The translations under genes were made by a program, and so were the position numbers. A DNA stretch of 64,000 nucleotides, taken from Tanytarsus gracilentus. Its lineage: Eukaryota; Arthropoda; Insecta; Diptera; Chironomidae. Shown piece by piece: positions 25,721-36,894 of this stretch. The stretch is from contig JAXRKN010000041.1 in assembly GCA_038502055.1 (NCBI GenBank), positions 3,391,501-3,455,500 on the forward strand. The letters are read 5' to 3'. The notes beneath the pieces were generated by a model. The model was not told where the DNA came from and made no database searches. It saw only the letters and a program-made list of their open reading frames with translations. Each line of letters opens with the position of its first letter. Positions within the stretch are counted from its first letter, which is position 1.

Positions 25721-28040
25721 CCTCGGTTCGCCCACCCCCTCGGTTCGTAACATTTTTTCACCCCATATTATTTTGGTTTCCGCCACTTCAAAAAATCTGA
25801 AAAAAATCTGTGCTTTTGCCAGACAGTTGACTGTTATAAAAATATTTTTTGAGATTTTTTCTAGCATGATACATGCTTAAAAATGTCCCATTCAATTTTC
25901 CCATACAAAAATAGCCTTCACAAATATGATGATTAAAAAGCCACTAAGAATTTTTGAATCACTTTGATGAATTTTTTTAAATACACTAGAGATTCAAATC
26001 AGTTCGTTTAGCACAATAAATTTGCACAATATAACTTGCACTTACTCTTAAAATGTCCTTTCATTTCACTCTTCGGTTCGTAACTTTTTTAAAAAATTTT
26101 CCCTCGGTTCGCCCAAGAGAGTGAAGAAAGTAGCCTTTGAAATTCAGTGAAAATTTTACTCACGTCTCGTCAAGTGTAAAAAAGAGTTAAAAAATGGAAA
26201 ATCGCGTTGAAAAGGCCAAACGACGTTCCTATTCTATCCAAGACATGGAAGCAGCAATCAAAGATGTGAAAACAGCCAATTCAGGTGTTAGAGAGGCAGC
26301 CAAAACTCATAAAGTTCCATACACAACACTTCGCGATCGATTGAACAAGCGTCATGCGGGAAAATTTGGAGGAGCAACTATTCTTTCGCATGCTGAAGAG
26401 TTGGAATTAGTCGGATGGATCGAATACTGCGCCAAGGTTGGTCAGCCAGTGACTAAAGAGCAAATCCTAAATGCCGCGATGAAAATCGCTCAATTGAAAG
26501 GTGATGATGGCAAGAGTTTTCAATCATCAGGTAACTTCATGAATTCAGTTGAAAATTGCGATCGAAGATTTTAAACAAACAGCCAAAGTCAATGCCAATG
26601 TTCCTTAAACAAAAATTCTTACAGTTTATTCTTATTAATAACTTAATTTCACTACTTTCCTGATATTAATGATCCAAAGAATCTTCCAACTATTATTTTA
26701 AGCTCGAAAATCTCCTCAATATTGCTTCCTTTCTGCCTTAATTAATTAATTTTTACAAATTTCTACTCAACGCAACTTACAATAACAAATTTATTGAGTC
26801 CACAAATTCCGTCACTCAAAAAACTACACCTATTTCATGATAACCCCTGTTAAAGCGTGACGGAACTTCTAAAATGTTGCGGATCTCACTGATTTTTAGT
26901 ACTGAACGCAGTCATGTTTCAAATTTGCTGTAACGGTCTTTGTTAAATGTTAAATGCATCACGTGGCTGTAAAATTTTCATGAATTTTTATACATTTATA
27001 AAATAAATTTTCTCAGGCCCTTCCAATAAATGGTTACAACTGTTTCGAGATCGCCATCCAATAATTTCAATGCGCAAACCTGAAGGATTGACCAATGCAG
27101 CAGCAAACGTCAACTCACGCAACATTTCAATATGGTTCAACGATTTGATTCGCTATCTTGAAGATGAAGGTATTTTGCAGCATTTGATGGACCGACCGCA
27201 AAATATTCTAAACCTTGATGAATCGGGAATCGATCTTAATGCTTTGCCAAAGAAAGTCTTCACAACGAAGAATGTGAGACATACATATCAAGTCGAATCT
27301 GCGAAACATCACACTCGTGTCACTGTCACAATGACCGTCGCTGCTGATGGGTCAATTTTACCATCCCAAATTATTCTGCCAAATAGCTTCAGTCGTATGC
27401 TTGATGTTGCTCATGCCGCTGGAGGTAAAATTTGAAAATTTAATACAAGTTTCTTAATAACTAAATTAATTCCTTTTAAAATTTTAAAACAGAAGAGAAA
27501 TCAAAATTTGTATGGTCGCAGACACAAAATGGATGGCAAGACAAAAGCTCCTACTTCGCTTATTTGAAGTCAATCGATGAAGCCATGCAAGCTAAAGGGG
27601 TTGAGCGTCCATACATCATCTATGCGGACGGATATCCCGCCCACCATGACCTTGAACTTTTCAAGTGGTGCAAGAGCAAGGGGATTGTTTATGTTTTGTT
27701 CTTTCCCAATTGCACTCAAGCTTTACAGCCTCTCGATTTCTCTGTGTTTCACTCTCTCAAGTCGCGATATCGCAAAGAGTCAATTAGCTACAAGATTGAA
27801 ACTAAAAAGACCACGATTGACGAAGTTGATTTTGTCAAAATTTTTTAGGAAAAAGGAGGAGGCTGACACCATAAAAAGGTTAAGATGTGGTTTTTATGGT
27901 TATGATGAGAGACTTTTAGGTGGGGGGGGGGGGAGTCTCTCCTCTCATAAAAATTATGAATAATTAAATTTATTATAAAAAGAGTGGGCGAACCGAGGTT
28001 AAAAAGGTGGGCGAACCGAGGAATCTAGTGGGCGAACCGA
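25721..28040 (+). mobile_element. Tigger/pogo-like DNA transposon
   Basis: The ends carry the motif CCTCGGTTCGCCCAC. On the left, copies or variants lie at 25721-25735, 25738-25751, 26071-26084 and 26102-26117. On the right, inverted copies lie at 27984-27998, 28007-28021 and 28028-28040. TA precedes the left end (25719-25720). Between them lies a Tigger-type transposase gene. The known family (Tc1-mariner superfamily, pogo/Tigger branch) inserts at TA and moves by cut-and-paste. The right boundary is not certain because three inverted copies occur and none is followed directly by TA. The clustered 9-15 bp motif at both ends probably marks transposase-binding sites (inference). Confidence 0.8.
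26194..27848 (+). CDS. Tigger/pogo-like transposase, three exons
   Basis: Exons 26194-26530, 27017-27424 and 27493-27848 join in frame (phase 1 at both junctions) to give 366 residues. Exon 1 encodes a psq-type helix-turn-helix (SVREAA-like motif, TTLRDRLNKR) followed by the start of a CENP-B/Tc5-type DNA-binding domain, which continues across the first junction (WLQLFRDRHP, MRKPEGL). The DDE/D domain carries all three expected acidic residues: LDESGID, then YADGYPAHHDL, then LQPLDFSVF. The protein should bind the element ends and catalyse strand cleavage and transfer. The frame stops early: at the T run 27841-27846 the +1 frame continues with a plausible C-terminal tail (RKKEEADTIKRL, CGFYGYD) up to a G run near 27920. 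So the copy is either frameshifted or mis-sequenced there. Confidence 0.82.
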
Positions 28041-30084
28041 CGGGTGAAAACATTTTAATTATTTTGAGTATGAAGGGAGTGCTCTAAAAATTTGAAAAAT
28101 ATCTCAAATTAAAGAAGAAGGACAGAATAATATTTTAAGTTCTTGACCTTAAGCATTCATCAGCAAAAAGGAGGAGAATTTATCATGTTTTCATGGAGTT
28201 TTGCGGAAAATTACGAACTCAGGCTACTTTATCCTACTTTAACTTTTTTTTATCTTTTGATTAAATCCACTTGAAGTTTTTCAATTTAACTTGATCCATG
28301 TTTTTCGAATATTTCTAAAATTCATATTGTACTCTCGCATAAATTTTGTAAAATCTTTTTGTAGAATTTAAATTTTCATCAAGTTTTTTTCAGTCAACTT
28401 TTAAAAATATTCACGTGAAGTACTTTAGTAAACACTAATCCAATTCACGTTCGAAGCTCACAGCTTTAATCTCACGCAAATCATCCCTCGTTCTGCATAA
28501 CAATTTTAAGGATTATTGTTGTTTTTTTTTCAAACATTTTTTTCTCACTTGTAATCCCTTCCTTCGAGTATCATCACATTTATTTGATTGCAAACAATTT
28601 TCATTCGTTTTTCCTTTTTTTTGTATTCGTTTTTTTTTGTTCGAGGAAATTTCACATATTTATTCGAGCAAATTGAGATGGGCAGCATTTGACCTTCTTC
28701 TGTTTCGCTCTCGTATACATCATGTCCATCACATACACACACTCAATGATAATACATAAAATTCGACAAGATAGACAATGATTGTAGGGTGGGCAAGTAT
28801 TAACACATTAATTGACATGAAATATTTATGACTTCTTTTGGCTCATTTATCAGCACTTTTTGTCGCAGTAAGATAAGAGAGTGAGCATGCAGTTTTATGT
28901 ACACGGATGTGCTTAATATTAATTATATCTTTCGATGACTTATGGTCGGTAATCCTGGGGTTTACTGTGACAATATTTATGAGAGGTTAATAAGTCACAA
29001 ATTAATTCATTTTAATTCCATAAATTAGCACATTTTCATCCCCTTCCAAGTGATAGTCGACGAAAAAATACTCTTTAAACACACTTTTAGGGGTTAGAAG
29101 TCCTTTTACGCTTCGCATAATCCAAATTTAATTAATTAGATAATCCATCCTCTTGGTCACACTCGGTGACTTTTCCTTGAATAAATTAAGTTTTTATCTT
29201 TTCTAATAGCTTCCGCAGTCACTTTAATAATTAATATCCATTTCCAACGTCTTTGGCACTCGTTTAGAAGTTTTTTAATCAATTTTTATCAGTCCATGAT
29301 GCTGCAGGAAATTTTATTTACTTGGGTGAAAAATTCTCTCGAATTGATTCTCAAAATATTTTTTATGGCAATTTGATATATTTTTTTTCACGCGTTAAAA
29401 CTTCTTCGGCATGCTCGAATTATTTTTTTGTAATGTGGAATAAACGCAACGCACATTTATTCTAACCAGTTGAATATTGTGAACTGAGGAATTTTTGTTT
29501 TAAAACCATCTGAAAGCGCACGGATGCTGTGGTGGATGGAACAATTTTCTCTCATGGAAAAACTCAAATGAGAGAAAAGAAAGGAAAAGAGAGAAAATAT
29601 TACGGCGTAGACTGATATGTTGAGGGTTGAATTTTCTCTTCTCTCTCACTTACCCTACACAGTAAAATCAACCCTCACAATATGACGTACACTGTCATGT
29701 CTAAATTACGCTGTAAAATATTAAAAAAATTCTCCAACCGGGAGAAATCGAATGAAAATAAAATCTCAGTAAATAACCTGCAAAAACCGGCCGCATGGAC
29801 TTAAATTGAGTCATTTTTCTCTCGGATTAACGACTTTTTAAATAATATGCAATATATTTGAGATTAAAAGAAACAATTTTGGATTTATATCGAGTATCCC
29901 TCCATTTTTTGTTGAGCTTCTACTTAAATTTAAGCAATGATGAGGGAAAAAAATTTCCGAGAAAGAAAAATTAAAAATTTTACTTTAAATTGGTCAGGAC
30001 ATCAATAAAGTTATCAATAAATTTTAAGTGAAGTCTTTAAAAAATTGTTAAAAAATGTTTCAAAACCCACACGTGGGTGTTGCC
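28041..30084. other. AT-rich gap with one imperfect hairpin
   Basis: No gene is supported. The only structure noticed is an imperfect inverted repeat at about 29604-29700, described separately. Short minus-strand frames near 28545-28742 are low-complexity and are not supported. Confidence 0.5.
29604..29700. ncRNA. Imperfect hairpin, possible small-RNA precursor
   Basis: GAGGGTTGAATTTT on the left pairs with AAAATCAACCCTC on the right with one bulged base, and the stem extends outward with a few mismatches to about 22 pairs. The loop is roughly 24-28 bases of CT-rich sequence. Length and imperfection resemble an insect miRNA precursor, but no known miRNA was recognised, and a chance inverted repeat in AT-rich DNA remains possible. 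Confidence 0.2.
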
Positions 30085-30994
30085 GCGTAACCCACTTGTA
30101 ACAGATCAGTGTTTGAAAATCAAGTGCATAAAAAATGATCTAAAAATCAAAAATCATCTATGTCATTAGATTCCTGCTCCAATTACGAGTTCAACGATAC
30201 CCATGAAGTCATAGTTCTGAAAAATGGACATTTTGGCTGTCCGTGGCACTACTGGCCGGCCTTGATTAGCATTTATCAAAAATCATCTATGTCAATAGAT
30301 TCCTGGTCCAATCACGAGTTCAACGATACCCATGAAGCCATAGTTCTGAAAAATGGACATTATGGCTGTCCGTGGCACTACTGGCCGTCCATGATGGACA
30401 TTCATCAAAAATCATCAATGCCATTCGATTCCTGGTCCAATTACGAGTTCAACGATACCCATGAAGCCATAGTTCTGAAAAATGGACATTTTGGCTGTCC
30501 GTGGCACTGCTGGCCGGCCATGATGGACATTCCTCAAAAATCATCTACATCAATCGATTCCTGGTCCAATCACGAGTTCAACGATACCCATGAAGCCATA
30601 GTTCTGAAAAATGAACATTTTGGCTGTCTGTGGCACGACCATAGGTCACGACTCGAAAAATCATGTATGTCAATCGATTCCTGGTCAAGTTACGAATCAA
30701 TGCCAATCGATTCCTGGTCCAATCACGAGTTCAACGATACCCATGAAGCCATATAAGAGAAAATTTGTATGAAAAATGGACGTTATGGCCGTCCATGGCA
30801 CGACCATAGGTCATGACTCAAAAAATAGTCAGTGCCTGCACATATAGACCCTAAGAGCTACCATCTGGCGAAAACTAGAAGTCTCTAGCTGGTCCAGGGA
30901 CCGAGATCTCGCTTGTGCAGACGGACGGACGGACGGACGGACGGACGGACGGAATCACGAGCATATAAGCGTTACACCACTTTGTGGGTTACGC
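30085..30994. mobile_element. Short-TIR repeat element containing a minisatellite
   Basis: The candidate ends are GCGTAACCCAC at 30085-30095 and its exact inverse GTGGGTTACGC at 30984-30994. Inside lie a 129-bp tandem array (30173 onward), a GACG tetranucleotide run (30920-30953) and the word CGACCATAGGTCA, which recurs in part. No target duplication was found, so the ends are provisional. No transposase is encoded. A non-autonomous element that trapped or generated a minisatellite is the simplest reading. Confidence 0.45.
30173..30756 (+). repeat. 129-bp tandem repeat with an open frame
   Basis: The word CCTGGTCCAAT (or a close variant) recurs at 30173, 30302, 30431 and 30560, exactly 129 bp apart, then at 30680 and 30713 after shortened units. 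Because 129 is a multiple of three, a 198-codon plus-strand frame (30160-30756) runs through the array with a 43-residue period containing EFNDTHEAIVLKNGH and the residues CPWH. The frame could be a real repeat protein, but it has no signal peptide, no recognised domain and no clear promoter. An accidental frame preserved by the repeat length is more likely. Confidence 0.7.
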
Positions 30995-33900
30995 TAAAAA
31001 GTCTTTGGACAAAAATTAAATTTTAAAGCAATGAAAAATTTTGTGGATAATGAAAATTTATTTTAAAAATCATTTTCATTCACAATAAAAACTGTGACAT
31101 AAATTTTTCATTATAATCTGAAAGTTAATTTAATTAAATATCGATTAGGATTTTTTCCTTTAAACTTTTATCCAACTCTTTTTATAACACTCACAAAATT
31201 TTTTGACGAAGATCATTTTCAAGGTTTTTTAGAGGAAAAATTGAGCAAAAGAAAAAAGTTAGGGAAAGTTTTGCCACACAGCACGTGCTTCATGACCCAA
31301 GAGAAAAAAATTTTAATTCTAAAATTTCTATAGAGACCACCAGAAAATTTGGTTTTGTAAAAATAAGCTTAGTTAGTACAGAGCAATTTAATTTGTCACT
31401 GCGTAAAATGAGTAACAAGAGTAAGAAGTAGCGCCGAAGTTCGGAGCTATACAAACCAAGTGAAAGAGATATTTTCGAGGAAGGAAGGAGAAATGTTGTT
31501 TATGAAACGAAACAATTGTGGAATAAAAAACGAATTAAAGCGTCGGAAGAATAATAAAATGGAAAGAGAGACAAAATTCGATTAAGGGAAGAAGAGAGAG
31601 CGACGCTTGTTTTATTGTGCGATATTGTGCTTAGTCAGCAGATGTCCAATTACTTTCACAGAGCGACATTCGAAGCAATTTTCAAGGGCAATTTCGAATG
31701 ATGTTTCAGTTAGGTGTGCATGTTTAAAATAACATTAAAATTACAAATATTTTTCCTCCATGATTGATGGACATCACAACCGCACTCAAAAAATTCTCTT
31801 GACGTCCATCTGATAAAAAACAGTGCGGATTTTTTTGGATTGAAAAAAAAATATTTCTTAATTTTAGTTAGTAAAAAGCTCTGGCCATCCCACATTACGA
31901 TGATGTTGTTGTTCCTCCGCAACTAATATAAATTTATACACGAATAGATTTATTTTATATTCAAATAACTCCACTGCTTTCCATCTATTGATTCGCCTCG
32001 CTACCACGAAAATCCAATTTATGCGTCATATCGTCTCCATCATTCTCGCTTCATCCGCTCAAGTTCGCTCTTTTTATATGTCATTTATATTCAGAAAATC
32101 GACAATTCGAAAGTATGCTGATCAAATTTATTGTAGTTTCACTCTCCCACGATACTTTTTATCGCCATCATACTGCGAGTGTCTTCTTGCCTCGCTCAAA
32201 CACACACACAAAAGGGATTTAATGGCAAATGTCTTTGCTTGGCAATAAAAATGCTTTTGAGTATTTTCAAGGACTTTTCTATTAAGGAAAAATTATTTTC
32301 TCTTTAAAAATATTTTCAACAATTTTATTTGCAGAAAATTTCTCACATTTATTAATCTCTAAATTCTCATTCCACACACTTCAAATCATGTTTAGGATAA
32401 ATTCATCAACAATGTTAAATCCATCTCGTAGTTCAGCAATGTTTGAACCAAAAACTTTCAATCTCAGAGTTAGAACAAACTTTTTGTATACACTTTTGGA
32501 TAATTTCATGATCAAACTTCGTTGCACATTTCAAGTCGAAACTTTTCACCATCAAATCTAATCTAGGAGGATTTTTTTTGTTTTGAAAAATTTAAAGTTT
32601 TATCGAAACGAAATAGCATAGATGAAAAAAACGTTTTCTTCCTTGCAGCAATAAGCTAAATGGACATTTAGATGGATTGCGGATTTTTTGGAGTTAGAGT
32701 TAGAGTTCCAGCGATTCAAACTCATCTTAAAGGGTATGAAAAAAATGGTATAAACCCACAGTGATTTTATTTGGTCCACACATCGCATCCTTAAATGCCT
32801 TCTCCTCCATCTTCTAAACGAACGAGTGGCCGATGTGTATAAACAGTCATTTAAATTCAATTCCTCACATTTCTTCCCTCTTTGCAATGGCTCGTTTTGT
32901 AAGCAGTCCGACTGCTTTCCTTAATGGGTTTTGATCATCGACCTTACTTTGCCACTTAAAGAAGAAGCAACAACAAAAAAGCAACATATTTACTGCAGTA
33001 GGAAAAAGTAACCTTTAAAATTGAAATGGATTAAAACTGATTTTTTTACTGCCAATTTTTTTTTAAAGCAGACGGATGTGATTAAGAATTTTAAATTCTT
33101 TGTTAAAAATTTTCTCTCAAAACAAATTTATTAAAAAATTATTTTATAAAAGTAAAAATCAGCAGTTAAAAATTTTTGTCTTCTTTTTTCTGCAAATTCT
33201 CAACACGAAACTTTTTTGATTAAACAACTGCAAAACGACTTGATTTTTCGCCGTATATATTGGCTCGTATTGAAGTCACGTGTGTCGGTAATGGCTTATG
33301 AATTGATAGCACGAAGAACGAAGCTTATTCTCAGCTTTTATTGCTTAATGCTTGAAGGGTTTCCATCGTAACGATTTAATCGCCTGTAAGCGAGTTTTTC
33401 TTTTCAAAAGAATGAGGAACTAAATAAAAGCGAAAGAGTATGAAATTGTTGTTTGAACAATTCGAGAAGCGAGTGAAGGAAAGGAAGTGAATTTGATGGA
33501 AAAAAAAGTTTAACCGTGATGTGAGAAAATGGTTAACAATGCAATATGCAATTTTCAATTGAAAGTTTTAAAATGGAAAACTGAAAAGATTGAACTGAAA
33601 ATCAACTCTTTTCCATGATAAGTATTTAAAACTTTAAATGGAGTTGAAAGTATGAAAGAAATCAAAGTATGAATTTTTTTCAAAAAGTGTTAAAGTCGAT
33701 TGAAGTTTCTCATAACAAAAATCACATTTCAGAAATGTTGAGAACACGTTAAGCTTTCACAATGAGGCCATTTAGAAAATCTAAAAATTTTGGAGCTTTT
33801 GATTTTTGAAAAGGTCAATTTAATTAAAACCGAATCACTTTTCAGTTTGTAAATAATTTGCAAGTTTTTTGTATCATTTTATTCTGAACTCTAAAAAGTT

Positions 33901-36126
33901 TCGACCCGACATTGCGTCGAATGAATTTTCTAATGAACTTTCAAAGTCTTTTGCATGAGAGAAACCTCAACAAGCAATTACAATATTTTCAATATTGCTG
34001 CATAAATTCTACTTTGTGAAAATATCCAACAAAATATGCTGCAACAACGAACAAAGCGATGAATTGCAATTTTCTGAAACATAAAGAAAATTCTGGTTTT
34101 CTTTTCAACAAAAGGTAAAACTTTGCAGCTTTAGCTCGAGCATAGTTTTATTTGGTAAAAGAGTTAATCAATCGTACAAAAATTACACTCGAATAAAGAG
34201 CGAAAATCTCTCCAAGAAAATTAACTTCAATTTAACTAATGAACCAACTTTTCTATCTGTGCTAGCACGTGTGAGGATTTTCTAGCATACTCTTCAAACA
34301 AAAAGTTTTTCCAAACTCTCTCCCATGAAAATTGAAATAAATTTTATCGAAAATATCCAATGGTAAAATAAGGATGAGGGTGAGACACTTGCAACACCCA
34401 ATTTGATCTCTGTGTCTAGTAAAATTAAAATTATTTTTTATTTTATCAAATTTTAAAGATTTTTAGAGAATTTAAATTAATTTTTTCTTCCTCAAATTTA
34501 TCATAACTCACAAAAATTCTTTAACGCTCAAAATGTTACGCACAGTAACAACAGAAAAAAATGTTGTCAATTAATCATTTTATTTTTCTTCTTTTTTTCC
34601 TAGCTCTGCCTCCTCAATTGCCATTAACTCTAGTCGGAAAAAAGTTGTTTTGGTAATTCCAGATTGCGATGAAGGTAGAAATGATTGTTTGAGTGGGAAG
34701 TTTACATAAAAATGTGTTCTCAAGAGAGAGTTTGAGATCACAACAGCGTCATAAGGTAACGAAACCTTTTCTTCATGAAATAGAGAGTTCTGAGAGAGAA
34801 TAGTACACACGCATTTTTCTAATTATTTAAAAAATATTGATTAAAAATGTTGGAAGATAGTTTAGTTGTTAAATAAAAGAAAATTCAATTCATAAGTCGT
34901 TAAAGAATCAAGGAAAAAAAAAGTAGAATGAAGCAGCTTCACCAGAAATCGCAAATAAAAAAGTCGAGTCTCCAGCAACAACAAAAATTCAGCGAGTGGC
35001 TCCCCAGCGCACCACGGAAAAAGGGAAAAAAAAAAGCTGGAAGAAGGGAAATATTTATTTTTTTAGATTATTAACGTTTACTTTCCTCTATTTTTCAAAA
35101 AAAAACTGTGCACAAGCTTTGCTTAAACAGTCAATAAATAAATTTTCGGATTAAAAAAAAATACAAATCAAAAGAGAACTAAATTTGATTGTAAAGAATT
35201 GAATTTTTTAAGTTTTGTAAAAGTACAAGCAAACTTTCAATGAAAATTCAACAGTCCTTCCTCTCCCTCTTGAAATCTAATTTATTCTTTTTCCGCCAGT
35301 GAGTTTAAAGACTAAATTTTTCGACCAGTTCGCTTCCTTTTTCCGCTACGATTTTTATTGTGTACACTTTTTTTTCTGGGTATGAAATTCAAGGGCTGGA
35401 AAATTTTTTATATGTGAGAAAAATTACAAATTTCCAGGCAGCAATGCGTAATGGGAAAAATTTATTAAAAAAGTTTTCCTTCATTTTTTAATTTTTTTTA
35501 CAATCTCGTAAAAAATTAAACAAACTTTTATAAATCACTTTTAAGCTCTCATTCCTTCATTTTTTTCTACAGAAAACAAAAAAGTATTTTCCTCACTCTT
35601 TAATGGAGATTTACAAGTTTCCTTCTTAATGCGTTTATCCTGTAGATTTTTTTCCTTGTGTTTTAAAAATAAAATTGCCAGGCATAGCGGAAAAAATGAG
35701 ATTTATGACCAGTCCCAAGAGCGAAACGAATTTGAAATGTCGAAATTGTTGCTGATGCCATTTTCGTTGGTGCTTGCTGTGTATACAAATGGATTAGAAT
35801 GTTGATGAGGTGGGTGAGAGATGGAGGAGAGAAAAGACGAATGAGAGTGATTTAAGTGAGTGACTTGAGCTGTTTCTTCATTGTCATTTGCGGGCTTGAC
35901 TGAGGTGATGCATGTCAACATGAAAATCAGTGATGATCCAGATTATCCTGCATATTTGCGCCGAAAATGCTTTTTAAAAAAAAGTAAATGAAAAATTCTA
36001 AGAAAGCTCTTTAAATTACAAGGGAGAAGATTAAAAAGTTTAACGCTCTGATTTAAGCATCACGTGCTCGTTCATGGAAGCAAAAAAGTTCAATTAAGAA
36101 ATCCCACGACATGACAAAACGATTCC
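30995..36126. other. AT-rich gene-free stretch
   Basis: No supportable gene is seen. A minus-strand frame at 35921-35703 (72 codons, Ser/His-rich) has less biased composition than its surroundings but has no homology I recognise and no clear splice context. A-rich and T-rich runs are common. Confidence 0.5.
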
Positions 36127-36894
36127 GCGTCACCGGTCTTACAGAATTTTCTGCACAATTTTATGCAGAAAATTTGCACAAAATTGTGCAGAAAATTGTG
36201 CAGAATTTTTTTTTGTGCACAAAAAATGTGCATAATAATTGTGCACCAAAAAAATTGTGCACAAAAAATGTGCATAATAATTGTGCACCAAAAAAAATTG
36301 TGCACAATTTTCTTCACATTTTTGTGCACAATTTTCTGCGGAATTTTGTGCATAAAATATGTGCACAAGAATATTAGAAAAATTTTAAAAATTAATCTTG
36401 GATACGAAAATTAAAAATATATCTTTATATCGCCGGAATTTTTATCTCCAAGATAAATTTAATAAACATCAAAAAATTATTTTTTTGGAATAAAACACAT
36501 TTGTGCAATATTGTCTTTATAAAACTTTGTGTAAAAGGTAAATCATTTGAGAAAATTAGTTTTGAGGAATACAGGAAAGTGATTCGATTTACAAAGTACT
36601 TGGAGTTATTGAATTTTTTTTTTTAAATTTTTGCTAATATTTTTGTGCACATATTTTATGCAGAAAATTCCGCAGAAAATTGTGCACAAAAATGTGAAGA
36701 AAATTGTGCACAATTTTTTTGGTGCACAATTATTATGCACATTTTTTGTGCACAATTTTTTATGGTGCACAATTATTATGCACATTTTTTGTGCACATTT
36801 TTGTCATAAAAATTATTGTGCAGAAAATTCTGCACAATTTTGTGCACATTTTCTGCATAAAATTGTGCAGAAAATTCTGTAAGACCGGTGACGC
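36127..36894. mobile_element. Foldback element with 250-bp inverted arms
   Basis: Two arms, about 36127-36374 and 36636-36894, are inverted copies separated by a spacer of about 260 bp. The outermost ends match perfectly from GCGTCACCGGTCTTACAG inward for over 40 bases. The arms are built from a repeated word, TTGTGCACAATTTT and variants (TGTGCAGAAAAT, GTGCATAATAAT), itself nearly palindromic. Overlapping open frames on both strands in the arms are by-products of this repetition. No transposase is present. The structure matches foldback or long-TIR MITE elements; no clear target-site duplication was found. Confidence 0.75.

Noticed and set aside
35703..35921. Minus-strand 72-codon Ser/His-rich frame
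   Set aside because: The composition is slightly coding-like, but there is no domain, no splice partner and no regulatory signal.
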